From positions 3,622-35,026 of the forward strand of contig JAAAUF010000416.1 of NCBI GenBank assembly GCA_015499985.1: a stretch of 31,405 nt of DNA, read 5' to 3'. The translations under genes and the position numbers were made by a program. Shown here one piece after another: positions 1 through 13,010 of the stretch. Within the stretch, counting starts at the first letter, position 1, and each line of letters begins with the position of its first letter. The notes under the pieces were generated by a model. That model was not told the DNA's origin and searched no databases. It worked only from the letters and a program-made list of their open reading frames with translations. The DNA comes from Haplosporangium gracile (taxonomy: Eukaryota; Mortierellomycota; Mortierellomycetes; Mortierellales; Mortierellaceae).

Positions 1-317
1 TGCTTTTTTTTTTCTTCGCCCATTCTTTCTCTTTACCTTCGTTGCGCGTTTTTTTCTTCCTGATCTAGTTTCATTTGCGTAATCAACTTCGCGTCACGTG
101 CACATGGAATCGAATAAAAAAAGGGTAAGCAAACTAAAATATATAAACTGAAAATATTTTGTTTATGCAATGGACATGCTCTCTATGATATGGTAATGCT
201 AAAAAGAAAATGCTGATGATGATGGTACAATGAAAGAAAGACAAAAAAAAAGAAAAAGAAACTAAACTATAAAAAAAATAACGAAAAAAAAGATAGCCGT
301 ACGACCATCAACTTTTC
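1..317. other. 3' flank of UTP20, no gene seen
   Basis: This stretch lies downstream of the UTP20 stop codon and holds no open frame of note. It is rich in A and T homopolymer runs, as expected for 3' UTR and spacer. A CACGTG palindrome lies at 95-100. It could belong to the promoter of a gene beyond the window edge, but nothing here proves that. Confidence 0.6.
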
Positions 318-3300
318 TTAATCGACACGACGCTTCTTGATGGTAGTCAGGCGAACCTTGTCCTTTGCAAACTCCTTGGTCTTGAGCTGACGCTTGCGCG
401 ACTTCATCTCGTTCTTCTGGAGACGACGACGGGCACGGGCCTGGGGGTCGTTCATGGCCTGCATGACGCGCTTCTGCTTGCGCTCGCGACGGACCTCGAG
501 CACATGCTGGCGGATCTTGTTGTAAGCCACAAAATAGTCCGTCGTGCCTGCGCGCTTCTGCACCAAGTCCAATACCTCTGAACCCAACTTCTTGAGCTCA
601 TCTATTCACATTAAAGCAAAAAGAGAAGGTAGACAAATGTTAGAATCAGAAAAAATTACGAAACATAAAAAACGCGAAATGAAGAAATAGCAAAAACATA
701 CCGATTTCGGCGCCCTTGGCGGTCTCGTCGTTAACAATGCGATAGATGGGCGAGATGATTGGGATCAAATAAGGCTTGAGCTCGTCCTGGTGAATGTGAG
801 TGGTGATGACAGCCATGCACTGGAAGATGCAGGTCTGCTGGATCACAGACCTGTCGTTGTTGTTCCTCATGGCAGCACCGCGCGACAAGAACGACAGACG
901 CTTGACCAACCAGTACAACATTCTCTTAACAGGCTGCTTGGCTTCGGTGGTCTTCTTGCCTTCCTCCTCCTCCTCCTCTTCATCATCATCATCATCCTCG
1001 TTGCTCTCTTCGTCATCGTCCTGCTGGTCATAGGGAAGAGCATAGAAGACCTTGGCGATAAAGAACAAGTTCTTGACAATCTGTCCACCGAGATCCTTGG
1101 ACAGGAACTCACTCTTGAGTTGCTCGCACAACATCTGGGCAACAGACTTGATCATCTCGGGAGACAACACCAAATCCGACGAAATGTCCTTGATAGGTGA
1201 ACGGGTGACGGGGTCGATACCGGCAAAGAAGGTGCCAAACAAACGAGTTGCCGACAAACGAACCCAGGCGTGAGGGTGCAACATGTGCTCCCTGATCAGG
1301 GGCCACAAAGTCGTCACCTCGCTCGAATTGATAACGTTAGGGAACTGCTTGACCAGCTTGGTGAAGGTGTTGAGGGCATAGTAGCCAACCTCCCACTCAG
1401 CATCAAGATCCATGGCATCCTGTTCCTGTTCCTCAAACTTGTCAGCTTCGGCTGCCTGCTCCTGGGCCTCCTGCATGATTTGCAAGCTGGACTCGAGTGC
1501 AAACTTGAGACGGGGGACCAAAACGGGGATCTGCTTTTTGAAGGCTGCTCCAAAGGCCTCGATCGCCAAGCCATAAACCTGCGAAGCCGCGCGCTGGAGA
1601 CTGCGCTGCTCAGTCTGGTCGAACCACTTGGCGAGCAAGACATAGCTGTTGTCCAACTTGGGGCGGTTCATTCTTTGGAAGAGGGCCTTGATCAATGTTC
1701 CGGCCATCTCGCGACACTTGCTCGAGTCATCGTTGACAAGCTGCATCACCAACGCCAAGAAGAAAAGCTCGACATAGTCCATGAGAATCTCGTCTGCAAA
1801 CTTTTGAATGATAAAATGCATCATCTCCATGACCGACTGACGACCGCTCTCAAAGACGTAGCTCAAGTTCTTGACCAAAAAGTTCATCTGGTTACGGAGA
1901 CGACCACGACCCTGGGGGTAATCCAAGAGGAATTGGAGAAGGGCGCGGCGACATTCTTCACGGGCTTGGTGACTCTGCGAGGTGACCATGATTTCCGAAA
2001 TGTTCATCATGATATCGTACATCTCGGGAACCACAAACTGACGTGAGACGATGGAACGGATCAACGCAAAGGTGGTAGTCTGGCGCTCGGGCTCTTCCAA
2101 ATCGGGCTTAATCATGTTGAGAAGCATCGTCAGCTGGTCCTCCTTGAGCACAATGGCCTTGCTCTCGCGCATGGCAATTGCCAACATCTTGAAGCAGCTC
2201 TGGGCAATCTCCGACTTGGTTGAACCCTGAGCCTTGAGAAGGACAAAGGTCTGCTTGATAACGACGGGCAATCCCTTATCGAGCGAAGGCAACTTGAGCT
2301 TGGCGAGCAGACACATGATCTTAAGCGACTGCTGGATCACGTCGGGATGCTTGGCAAAGACACCATTACCAACGACCTTGACAAAAGGATCCAGGAGGGC
2401 CAATTGCTCGGTCGAGCGAACATCAAACTTATTGCGGGTCAACGAGGAACGGAAAATGTGCAGACCGAACGCCACGAATCGGTGAGCATTGGCAGGGAAG
2501 CAGTCGGTCGACAACTGGGTAGGGCGCTTGGTGTCGACGGTGTAGTTGATCTCCATGCGAGACTTTTCCTTCTTGATCTCCTCCTTGGTCTTGGACAACT
2601 CCAGGTTCTGCGAGATCAAACCGTGGCAGAAGATAAGGGTTTCCTTGGTCTCAAAATGGGGGTTGCTGTTCAAACCGGTGGCCAAACGACGCATGACCTC
2701 GTCCACCTTGCGCATCACCTTGACTGCCTCAGACTCGCTCAGGAGCTCCTTGATAGGAATCATGATCAATCCCATGTTCTTGAACTCAATGATACCAGCC
2801 ATCAACTCGAACGAATGGAAGCTGAGGTTGCTCTTGGCCTCCTTCATCTTGCCGGTAATTTCCTCTGTCTCCTTCTCAATACCAGTCTCGCCAAAGATAT
2901 CGTTGATCAAGACATCGACAATCTCCTTGAGACAGTAGTCAAGATCACCGACCTGCAAAGTGGGCACCAGGTGAGTCAACATCGCGTGGACAGTGAAGCC
3001 AAGAACGTGGAGCTGGTAACCGCGGAGCAAAGCACCCTTCATCTCCTTCAAGATGAAGTTGAAGTAACCAGCACCCAAGAACATCGTGATCTTGATGAGA
3101 GTATCGCGGGTGGTATCACGGGCCTCCTGCTGACGACTCTTGAGGATCTGACAAACCGAAGTCAACAGACCGGGAAGGTTGGTGCGAAGAGAAACATCTG
3201 GCAGGGCCTTGAGCAGCTTGGTGATGGCCAGGGCGACAGGGACACGGATCATGACACTGGCATCGTCACGGTTGGTAAGGTAGCGGTGAAGTTCGGGGAG

Positions 3301-6300
3301 CAGCTTTTGGATGACGGTGTCGTGGATGCGTCCGGCAAGGGCAGCGGCAGCTTCGGCGGGAGAGAGCTCAACCTGCATCGACTCGTCGTCCTCATCAACG
3401 TCCTCGTCGTTCTCCTCATCCTCTTCCTCATCCACCTCAACTTCCTCCTCAGCCTCAGCCTCGACAGCCTCCGGGGCCTCGCCAATCTGGGGCATGGGAG
3501 CTTCCTCCATATCAATATCACCCTCGGTATCACGACGACGAGGTTTGGAGCTCTCGACATCAGGCATTTCATCGTCATCACCCTTGGCCTTTCTACGGTC
3601 GGCCTTGGGCTTGCTAACGCGGACACGCTTGTGGACAATGGCAACGGCCTCCTCAGGCGAAACCTCGACATGCTTAATATCAAAGTGGAAGTTGTCGAGG
3701 ATGGCAATGACGGTACGAACGAGGATCTTCTCCATCTCAGCCTTGCGAGGGATGAGTTTAAGATAGGTCCTCAGAAGCGAGTAGTAAGAACTCCAGGGCA
3801 ACTGCGAGGCAATGATTCCCAGGGTTGCAACAGTCTCATTGACCAAATTGTGGTCTGTGCTCTTATCCGACTCGAAAATGAAATGGGCGATCAAGGGAGC
3901 AAAGATCTGAGTCAAGGTCGAGGGACGGAAGGTTCCTTTGGTGCATTCCTCCGCGAAACGGTTGAGGGCACGGATACGACGATGAAGCTGAATATGGTAA
4001 ATATTGGTGAAGAAGGAAGCCTCCTCGTCTCCACCGACTAACAGAGCCGACATGTCCGAAAATTGAACCTGATCGGGGCAACGCTTGACAGCATGGGCAA
4101 GCACAGAGACAAACTCGAATCGAACCAGCTCGACGGGGGACTTGAAGCCCTTCTTCAGACCGGGGTAGATGACGTGGGCCAAGAGTCCCCTGAAGAGCTC
4201 ATGCTGGCGATCCTGAGGGTCGAGGTCGGCGCACTGGTCAATGAAACGGGTCAAAGCAAAGGTCGAGTTGCTTCGGATCGACATTTCTTCAGGGTCACGA
4301 ATGTAAAACATCATGTTGTGAAGAACAGGAAGCCATTGACGGTCGTTGAGTTCCTTATAGAGCGAGTTGGTCAACAAGTTGAAGGCGTCCATGCGGCGGT
4401 CAAAGTCAGGCATATCAATACGGGTAGTCGAGAACGAATTGAGATCTGCAATAAGAGACGCGGCTGCCGTAAAGGAAGAATCAATCTTGGCAAACGCGTC
4501 CATGATAGCCACCAGCAACACACGGCACTCTCTGGCCATCAAGATCGAGAAGAGGTTGACAATGTTGTTGAAGTAGGTAGTGAAGAGAGGGCTCTGAGGG
4601 GTCAACTCGGGAATGATGGGCATAAAGTTGACAATGATGCGCAAAATATCGGCCTTGGTACGCTCGGGGACGACTCTGGGGCTCTTCTTGAGACTGGGGA
4701 GTAGGAGGTCGATCAACTTGATAGCCTGAGGACCGTTCTTGACGTATGTAGCCACCTGGGACAAAATTGAAATTTCTCTCTTGGAGAAGCTGTCCTTGCC
4801 AAACTTGGCATCGCCACTGCCCTTAGTGAGGACGATCTCGAGGTTGTCGAGGAGGCAGTCGGTGTAGGGAATCAAGACCTGGGTGGTCAAGGGCTTCTCG
4901 GCAAGATCGTTTTCCTCGAAGCAGTGGCCCAAGATATCCTCGCAAATCTCAAGGACCATTGAGATGACAGGATCGCGAACCTTCTTGGCCGACAAGCAGC
5001 CGTAAAGCTTCACAAGAACGTCGTTGTTGTAGTTGATGAGGAAGAGAACATACTCCTTGCGGCTGGCCCATGTGGAGAAAAGTTCCATAATGGCCGAGGG
5101 AGCCTGGGTGCTTTCAATATCCAAGCGACCGACACGTCTGTTCAAGAAGGACTCGAACATGGCGGGGACGTAGGGTTCAAAGTCAAAACCGGTATTGGGC
5201 AGGCTGAAGAGTTTGGTGATACGCTTGATACCGAACTGACGAACATCCTTGAGCTGCTTGATCTGGAGAGTCTCAATCATACCCTCCTCGGCACCGAGCA
5301 TCGACTGGTCGACCATGTCGAGGTTCATGCGTTCCTGGGCTTGGTTGATCATGCAGAGGACAGCGGTCAACAGCTGAGGAATAAAGGGCTTGAGAGTAGT
5401 GCCGAGCATCTTGATGACATCTTCCATGATGTTAAGGAAACCAATCTGCTTGCGGATGTGACCAACCGAGCCACGCTCAGCTGAGGGATCGACCGCAAAG
5501 ACAAATTTGTCGTCAACGATTCCAGAGGTACCCATGTCAAAGGGACTGAGCATGAGCGAGACAAAGAAGCCAAGTTCCGACGGCTTGCATCCTCCGAGTG
5601 CGGTCAAGACAGCTTTGCGACGAGCAGACATACCGGCCTTGGCAGATCCCTTGCCCTTTCTCGAGATCATGCAACCGTAGAGTAGCCTGATGATGATAGG
5701 CATGACCTCGTCACGGTGAATTGATCCAATGCTCGAACTCTCGCTGTCGGTAATGATGAAGGTCGACAACTCGTCCCTAAACTTGACATCGTCCAACATG
5801 TTCTTGAGGTTGTCATGGTAGGGAACCAAGGCGGGCAACTTGAAGGTGAACAAACAGTTGAGGGCGAGGGTCTGCAAGGGAGCATCTCCGATGGTCAACA
5901 TGCGCAGGTAGAGCTCGCGCATGGTAGCGCTCTCGTAGGTCTGCTTGGGGTTCTTGAACTTGGCGAAAAGGGCCAAAAAGAGGTGAAGACGCTCTTTGGT
6001 GTCCTTGGTAGTCTTGGGGAGGACCTTCATCATCTCAACTGCGTCCTCCTCCTGTTCGTCGTCATCAAGGTCGCGCTCATCCTTGCGGTTCCAGGCTGGC
6101 TCGTACTCCTCCTTGATGAACGTTAAAAAGACGGAGACGATCTGTCGGTTGTGAACCTCGGCGATAGAGGGGACCTCAGCCAAGGCCTTCAAGATCAGAC
6201 CGTAGTAGTTCCAGTAGTCGAGACGGTCGGCACCGGGGGCATAGACCTTGATAAAGTGCATGATCAAAGCCATGTTTTGCTTGGCGACCTCGGTGAGCTC

Positions 6301-9300
6301 AAAGGCGGCCTCGTTGAAGCGACGGACCTTGCGGAAGTTGGGGCAGTCAAAGTTAATTCCCTTCTTCTTGGCCTCCTTGATCTCGGCACCCAATCCGAGG
6401 CGAGCCTGCGCATTGTGATAATCAGCAATAGCCTGAGCTGACAGGCCACTCTCAACCAAAAGCGCCTCGTCCTCAAACCGCTTGATCTCTCCAAACAACA
6501 GGTCCCAGAAGGCGTCAGGGTAAATCTCGGCCGTCTTGACGAGGAGCGTTGTGGCATCCGCCCAAAGGGGTTGGAAGTTGATCGTCAAGATACCTATCAA
6601 ATTGGCGGCGCAAAATTAGATAAGTCTCGCGCATATTAAATTGTCAGGTTTAACAACCGTTGAAGCCAAATTGACGACAAAAAATAAACTTACCCAAGCA
6701 AAGACGCATGGCGACAGTCTTGTAAAAGTCGTTGACCCTGCCAGATGCAACCATAGTGTGAAGCTTGCGGATCTGCATGGTCTTCTCTCTGTAGTTCTCG
6801 ACAGTAACCTCGATAGCCTCAATCGCCAAACACTGCCAAAGGATATCGTTCTGCGGTGCAGACTTTTGTTGAGGATCCTTGTCCTCATAGGGAATAATGT
6901 CGAAGCTGGAGAGGATCTCAAGGGTGTGAAGTCTCCGCCTGTGCTGCAACGAGTTGATGTTCTTTTCGAGCTTAGGGTAGAGTTCGCGAAGAGTGTCAGT
7001 TGAGAACAACTTGCCAGAGACATTGCTAAACAATAAAACAAAAGATGTCGAGCGTTAGTTATAAGACGTTGTCCAACTACACGTGAAACTCGGCGGGAAA
7101 AAGAAAGAACTAAGTATCTAATTACCTCTGTTTGAGAATGGTGCAATACTTGCCGACGCCACGAAGGACAACCTCGTTGGAACCGTAGTTGTAGAGGGCA
7201 TCCTTGATGATAACGTCCCAGTGGCTGGCAAGGAGCTTGGCTCCGGCCTCTCCCGATCGCTCGCAGATAACAGAAAGGATCTCGATCGTCTCACCCAAGA
7301 GGATGTGCAGAGTAGCCATGGCCGATCCTTGGACAAAGGGTCGCTTCTGGAGGGTGATGGATTGGTCCTCCTTTGACAATGCCTGCAACAACGAACTGAG
7401 CAACTTCATGGTGGCGTCAGTTGTTGAGGCGAAAGGCGAAGAGATGTGTGGCACGATCGAAAGAGCGGCGGTCACCAATGCAATGCGGGGGATGGCACTG
7501 CTGTTCTTGTCGTCTTCCAAAGTAACGTTGCCCAACATGTCAGCCTCAGCCTTCCAGTCGCATGGCTCAGACAACAATCGCAAAATTCCGCCCACGATGC
7601 GCTCAGTGTCCTCTGCGGATGCTTTGGCAGTCTTCTTCTTTGTTGCAGGTGCCTTGGCGAGAGGAAATTTGAGCAATCCGTGTTCATCGACCGTCGCGGC
7701 AATCATGCCAGGTGTCAAAGTAAGGACGTCCGAAGTGAGGAGGGTCGCCAAAAAGACAATGATCTGGCACGAGTTCTGAGCGTTCCAGTGAGTGGCGCAG
7801 TACTTCACGATGTGAGGGAGGAGGATCTGGGTGTAGTGGCTCCACTTCAGGTTGATCAGCGAAATCGAAAATGCCAACACAGTAGGGACATCCTGTAATT
7901 GCGAATGAAAATGTGGGAGAATACATTAGTAGTATGTTCGACATAGCATTAATTACACAATAAATTAGTGAAAGTAGTACAAACCTCGTGCTTGTAGATC
8001 GACTCCAGCAAAAGACCTCCAGGAAAGAGGACACTCTCCAAAGGTGAAAAGGCCAAGATGGAGCTAGAGAGCTTGACTAATTCTTGAACGACAACTGGGG
8101 GTGCTTTGGCTTGGGGAGCCAGGATCAATGTGGAAACCTTGATGGCCTTTTCGTAGAGCTTGACAAAGTCTATACATATTACAAAATACGGACGGAAGGT
8201 GGATTAGGGATTACGCGTTCGAAAAGTAACGATAGATGAAAAGGTGTGGATATAAACCATCTTTTCAGCACAACATACCATCGATACGGTTTCCCTTTCT
8301 GACGGAGACACACACATTCAAGAGTGCCATCGACTCTGCAATGTTGAGCCATCTCCTTTGAGCGTTCTCGGCTGTCACAACCATGTCGAGACTCGATGTC
8401 AACTCCGCCAACAGCATCTCGCAAACGCCTTTGAAGTGCTCCTTGGTCGAGTAGTGAACCATAAGAACGAGGGTCTTGCAGAGTGTCCTGAAAGTTGCGT
8501 TGTCGCTCATGCCCTTTTCCGTGACCTCGACATCCTGCTCCTGCTTCAATGCCCTGATGACCTCTCTGAGAACGACATCCACGCCACGGTGTTGGAACTG
8601 GTTGCCGACGAGCTTGATGGTCTCGAACAACAGCTTGGCCACGCCCTCGACAAAATCTTCCGTTGGTGTTTCGCGCAAGACGGTTAGAATGTAGGCGATG
8701 ATAACTTTGAGGTGGTCGACGGGCGCCTTCCTGACGAGAAATGAGAACGACTCTGCTGCAAAGTTGCGGATATATGGCTTTTGTGAGTTGTCCTCGCCGA
8801 GCAAAGGTGCCAAAAGCCTATTGTGTAAGCACGTAATACTAGTTAATAACGTGCGACATGACTGAAGTTGCGCAATGAATCCGATAGTGAATACGCCCAT
8901 GATACATACTTGAAGGTAGGGCAGAGATTCGTCCGCAGTTGTTCGGAGTACTTCTTGAAGAGCGAAGCTATGCAGTTAAATGCCCACTAGAATTGGAAGA
9001 AGGGGAATCGATGAGTAAATTGCCATTATTACCTTAATCCGAGAGTTAGAACGAACAACGACCTGGGATGCTTACCTCGATGACCTTGACATCACGGAAG
9101 TCGACAAGGGGAAGAATAGCGGTCAAGAGTCGGTCAAAGTATGGGAAGAGCTCATCGTCCAAGTCCTTGGAGAGTTGTGTAGTCAGATCGAGGATAGGCT
9201 CCAAGGCAAGAACATTCCCATCGTTCAAGTTCTTGATCAGCAGCTCCACTACCCGATCTTTATGGTAGAGAAGCTGTGGGAGAGTCTGACAGTAGCTCTT

Positions 9301-9640
9301 GACATCCAGAGCGAATCGTACGAAAGGTGCTGAGAGATTCAGCTCCTTCCATTCCTCGAGAGAGTCATTAAAGAAAGATCCTGTCTCTACTGTCGCGTTG
9401 TCCTTTTGGCCGACCTGTCGAGTGATCTTGATCTTCAGCTGGTTGACCCGATTGTTGAAGCTTTGATACTACAATTCGTCCAGGGGAAATCGAAAAGGAA
9501 GTTAGTTTACAGGGTCAAGTAAGGTCTATGAAGAGTGTATCAAGCACGATAAAAGAAGTCCATGATAGGTTGCAGCATACCCTGTAACGGTTAGCTCCCT
9601 GACCCTCGTTGAGCTCTTTTGCCACCGCGTTGTCCTGCAT
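318..9640 (-). CDS. UTP20: U3 snoRNP / SSU processome component Utp20 (DRIM-family HEAT-repeat protein)
   Basis: Utp20 is a nucleolar scaffold of the small-subunit processome, needed for cleavage of pre-rRNA at sites leading to 18S rRNA. Nine exons join in phase: 9581-9640, 9076-9468, 8910-8986, 8279-8817, 7985-8169, 7126-7892, 6694-7025, 702-6593 and 318-601, giving 2842 aa (human 2785, yeast 2493). The N-terminal part carries the family signatures EWKELNL and HIRNFAAESF-like PYIRNFAAESFSFLVRK. A long alpha-helical HEAT-like body follows, including the DRIM region. Two acidic tracts lie near residues 1820-1850 and 2640-2660. The C-terminus is very basic (ending KKRRVD), suiting RNA binding or nucleolar retention. 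Introns cluster in the 5' third; one 5.9 kb exon encodes most of the protein. The ATG at 9640 is the first in frame and opens the conserved N-terminus. Identity is secure; single exon edges could be off by a few codons. Confidence 0.95.
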
Positions 9641-10024
9641 CCTAGTGATATATTAAGTCTTCGTTATTCCTCCTGAGAATAGTGTATAGTTGTATGAGAG
9701 TGCAGAAGTAAAAGTATGTGCGGTGTGTGAGACGAGGAGTAGAAGTCTATGTGTAGGAAAGAAGAGGAAAAAGACAATGAAACGGTCGAAGGGAGGATGA
9801 GGATGCAAGGAGGGAGGTGATGGGTGGAAGAGGAGGAGAAAAGATGGGTAATGAATGAAAAGAGAGGAGTGAGCTTCTTTACTTCGTTACTTTTCTCGCT
9901 GTGACAGAGGCACCGAGGGACACGACCGCCAAACGGACAAAAAAAAAAGAAAAGCGAAAATGTCGGTGGCTTGCAACTTGTTGACATGCAAAATGATTGT
10001 CCAGAATCACAGTCCTACTCGGAT

Positions 10025-10030
10025 CACGTG
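10025..10030. promoter_or_regulatory. CACGTG E-box upstream of UTP20
   Basis: A TCACGTG site lies about 385 bp upstream of the UTP20 start codon. CACGTG is the core bound by bHLH factors such as fungal Cbf1-type proteins. The match is exact, but a six-base palindrome is expected several times in a window of this size, so function is unproven. Confidence 0.3.
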
Positions 10031-10385
10031 TAATTGTGCACCGTTTCGGGGTTGACCCTTTTTTCAAAAATCTCCGTCAAACCTTATTTTGTCTCCCTTT
10101 CCTTTTTTCTTTCCTCTTCCCTTTCCCCTTGTCCTCATTCCTTTTTCTTCACCCTTCATTCGACTTGACACTCTCCTCCTCTTCCCTTCCCTCCTCTTCT
10201 CTTTATTCGTCTCCCCTCAAAGGATTACATCCCCATCGCAATGGCCAACAAAATATTTGACTATAAGTCTGGATCACTTCTGGAAAAAGTATCAACTATG
10301 CTCTTCATCATTTTCTTTCAGTTGAGCCTACCTTGAAATCTAGAGATTGAGGCAAAGGCCCCGCCAAAATTTTGCTCAAAGAGCC

Positions 10386-10410
10386 AAAAAAAAAAAAAAA
10401 AAAAAAAAAA
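10386..10410 (+). repeat. A25 homopolymer run
   Basis: Twenty-five consecutive A residues lie in the gene-free stretch upstream of UTP20. On the minus strand it is a poly(dT) tract, which in fungi often excludes nucleosomes. It could also be the tail of an old retrocopied sequence, but no flanking duplication or coding remnant is visible. Confidence 0.85.
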
Positions 10411-13010
10411 GGATGTGTCCGACTTGATAAATGGTGGTGAACAACCAAGAACATGACATGGAATGCATCTCTTGGTTAACATTATATCATCTCGTCTTCC
10501 CTTGTTCTCAGTTTCTGCCCATGTGCACCCTTCTAATGGATCGATCATGATGAGGGGAAAAAAATCAAATACAATAACCTTCATCGCCTACATGACTCGT
10601 TCACGCGACTCATGCAAAATTTGCCATCGGAATATTCCATCCCGGTACTTATATTTTTCTGTCCAGCTTTTTTTTCTCTCTCTCGACTCTCCCTACATTC
10701 GCCTGCACTTTTTCTGATATTGATTTTTCTTTCCTAAGAAATAAAAAAGGATCACTGTTCAACGAAAAAAAAATGCAGTACCAAAGAAGACGCATCAGGA
10801 GCTACCAATAGCCCGTGTGTATCCATATTTTGTAATTAAAATATACTGCCCAAGTTTACAACCGCACCTAAAGGCGAACGCAAATCGTCTGTTGGTAGCG
10901 CCCCAACTCTCATGTCTAAAGGACATCCTCAATCATATAGATGCTAGTATGAAAACGTTTTTTTTCTACCCTTAAAAACACGCGAAATGCATTCGTGTAC
11001 AAAGTACAAGAGATCAAAAATCAATGACGAAGCAAAGAATCCCTCAAGTACTCTTATTCATCAACGCTGCACTAACAATCCGTATGGTTGAAGAAATGAG
11101 TGCATGTATAAACATGGTATGTCGGCGCCCTTGCAAGATCTGACCTTGAAACCATTGATCTATTGTTGCCAACTCCAGCGCCTGTAGACACGCGTCGAAT
11201 CAAAGCATTAGAAAGAAATACAGTACGCATAGGCACTTGATATGAAGATACAAAACGGTTAAAGGCAGACAAGCATTACAGGAAGATACGAATAAAGCGG
11301 CGAGAGCACCTCGCAAAGCCCCAAAATTATCCGAGATAAAAAATAGTATGAATAAAGTCAATGTGCAGTCTCCGTCTAAAGAAAGATTTTTGTTCAACCA
11401 CTTTTATCCTCGTTCTCAACAAGACTATCGAGAGCTTTCCCAACTCAACGTCCGACAGAGACAACCCGCTTAAATCTGCGCACCATCTTTATAATCTCAG
11501 GTTGCAAAAGCTGAGAAAGTCATCATATTACATCCTTGGAACTTTTTTAACTAAATCTGAACATGTTCTTGTAAGTTATAACGATCATGCATGAGCAGTT
11601 TAAAGAGACGAAGAAAATATGACGCGTATAGGTAATAGTGAGGTCTCAACGTGCTTCCGTATCGTTCAGATTAGTCGTGCATAATAGGTCTCCCTTCACC
11701 CAAAGTTAAAATTGCAACTACAGCTACTCATCAATACTTGACATCGGTGTCCATGAGAGCAAATGGTAGGGATGATTGAAATGAACCATCTCAGTAATAG
11801 ATAAGAGAACAGTGTGGCAGTAGGGAAGGCGGTTTGAGCATCAAATCACAGCGCACTTGGTAATCGATCACGATAACAGGAGGGAGGTAAATGAGACGCG
11901 TCATCTGGATGGCTAATCCGTCAATAACGCATTTTTAAAATGTTCTAATGTCTATAAACACTGTATACTTCAAGGGCACAATATTCCTGCACACTGCCCC
12001 ATCCTCCTCATCAACTATTTTTTGACGCGTCATGCAAAGTCATACTCCTTAAATCTCCGAACCACATTTGCCAACGTCAGTCATCTGCAATTCAGGGTTA
12101 CAGAAAGTGAAAAATTTATATTTCTTGATATAAAAATCCACAGAAACGTCAGAAAAAACAGCATCGGCCGATGCATATTTTGCTACATCTAGAAAACCAT
12201 CAATTCGAGTATTCATGGCCGTAGAGACTACTCTCGTCCTCTCGCCGTTATCAACGTTACTTGAATTCAATGAACAATGAAGGATAACCTAACAAGTTAT
12301 CAGCGCTAGAAGTCTAGAGTAATAACGACGGATCCTTGACCTAGATACCAACCAACAAAAAAATCAAGGAGCAATGGCCTATCACTTTATATCGGTGACA
12401 ATAAAAATATATTTTTTTATCATACGTGCGTCTGCGGGTTGTATCCAAGATATGCAAAGACTGATAACAATGGCGCTTTGTGAAAATAAGTCGACCCGAT
12501 TCGCCAGGACATATCGACTATACCAGAAGCTAAATAGACAGAGGGAAATGACAGCAATGTGTACTTCAAATCTTCCAAACTCTTACAGTAGACAGATCGC
12601 ACCCATTTTTTTTTTTTTTGAGTTTCTATGCGCCACTAATTTTTTCAATAACTGCAACTATAAAAACCTGTTTAATTGCTCCCACAGCCACTTCTTATTT
12701 GATGTCGTCTCCTTTTTGTATAAATAAAATAGCGTTATTCAAAGTGCTACTGAATACCTCACCTACCAAAGCTTGAATTCAAACACTAACCAAGTGTGAG
12801 ATACATCTACGCGGGTATGTACTGTACATGCCGTTGACGTTGACGTCAGTCCCATTGCTGACAAGCCGTGTGTGCAGCACATAAGGCTTACTCAAAGCAA
12901 TCGCACAACTGCTTTTCAACCCCCGAAACGACAAAAAGACAGTGCTGCCAAATCCTTTTTTTTTACTTTTGTACACAATGGTGGCCAGCTAGCCTCATCG
13001 TTCCTCTATA

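Larger units (their letters stand above)
9641..13010. other. 3.4 kb stretch without a recognisable gene
   Basis: This lies between the UTP20 start and the stop of the YEATS2-like gene. The first ~600 bp should hold the UTP20 promoter, with a CACGTG at 10025-10030 and a strongly pyrimidine-rich tract at about 10090-10215. An A25 run follows at 10386-10410. From about 10740 to 12980 the DNA is AT-rich. Open frames stay under 120 codons, are low in complexity and resemble nothing I know. I looked for tRNA T-arms, a U6 core and transposase-like frames and saw none. The right end should include the 3' UTR of the YEATS2-like gene. A non-coding RNA or decayed repeat is possible but unproven. Confidence 0.6.

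Noticed and set aside
2347..4041. 564-codon open frame on the plus strand
   Set aside because: It is antisense to the UTP20 main exon, whose protein is clearly conserved. The frame stays open because of the codon bias of UTP20, and the product is a low-complexity L/D/V/G-rich shadow.
12161..12174. Perfect 14-bp palindrome GCATCGGCCGATGC
   Set aside because: About two such palindromes are expected by chance in a window of this size, and nothing around it suggests an operator or terminator.
12841..12848. CRE-like TGACGTCA
   Set aside because: A single site in the gene-free stretch, near the 3' side of a gene on the other strand; there is no promoter context.
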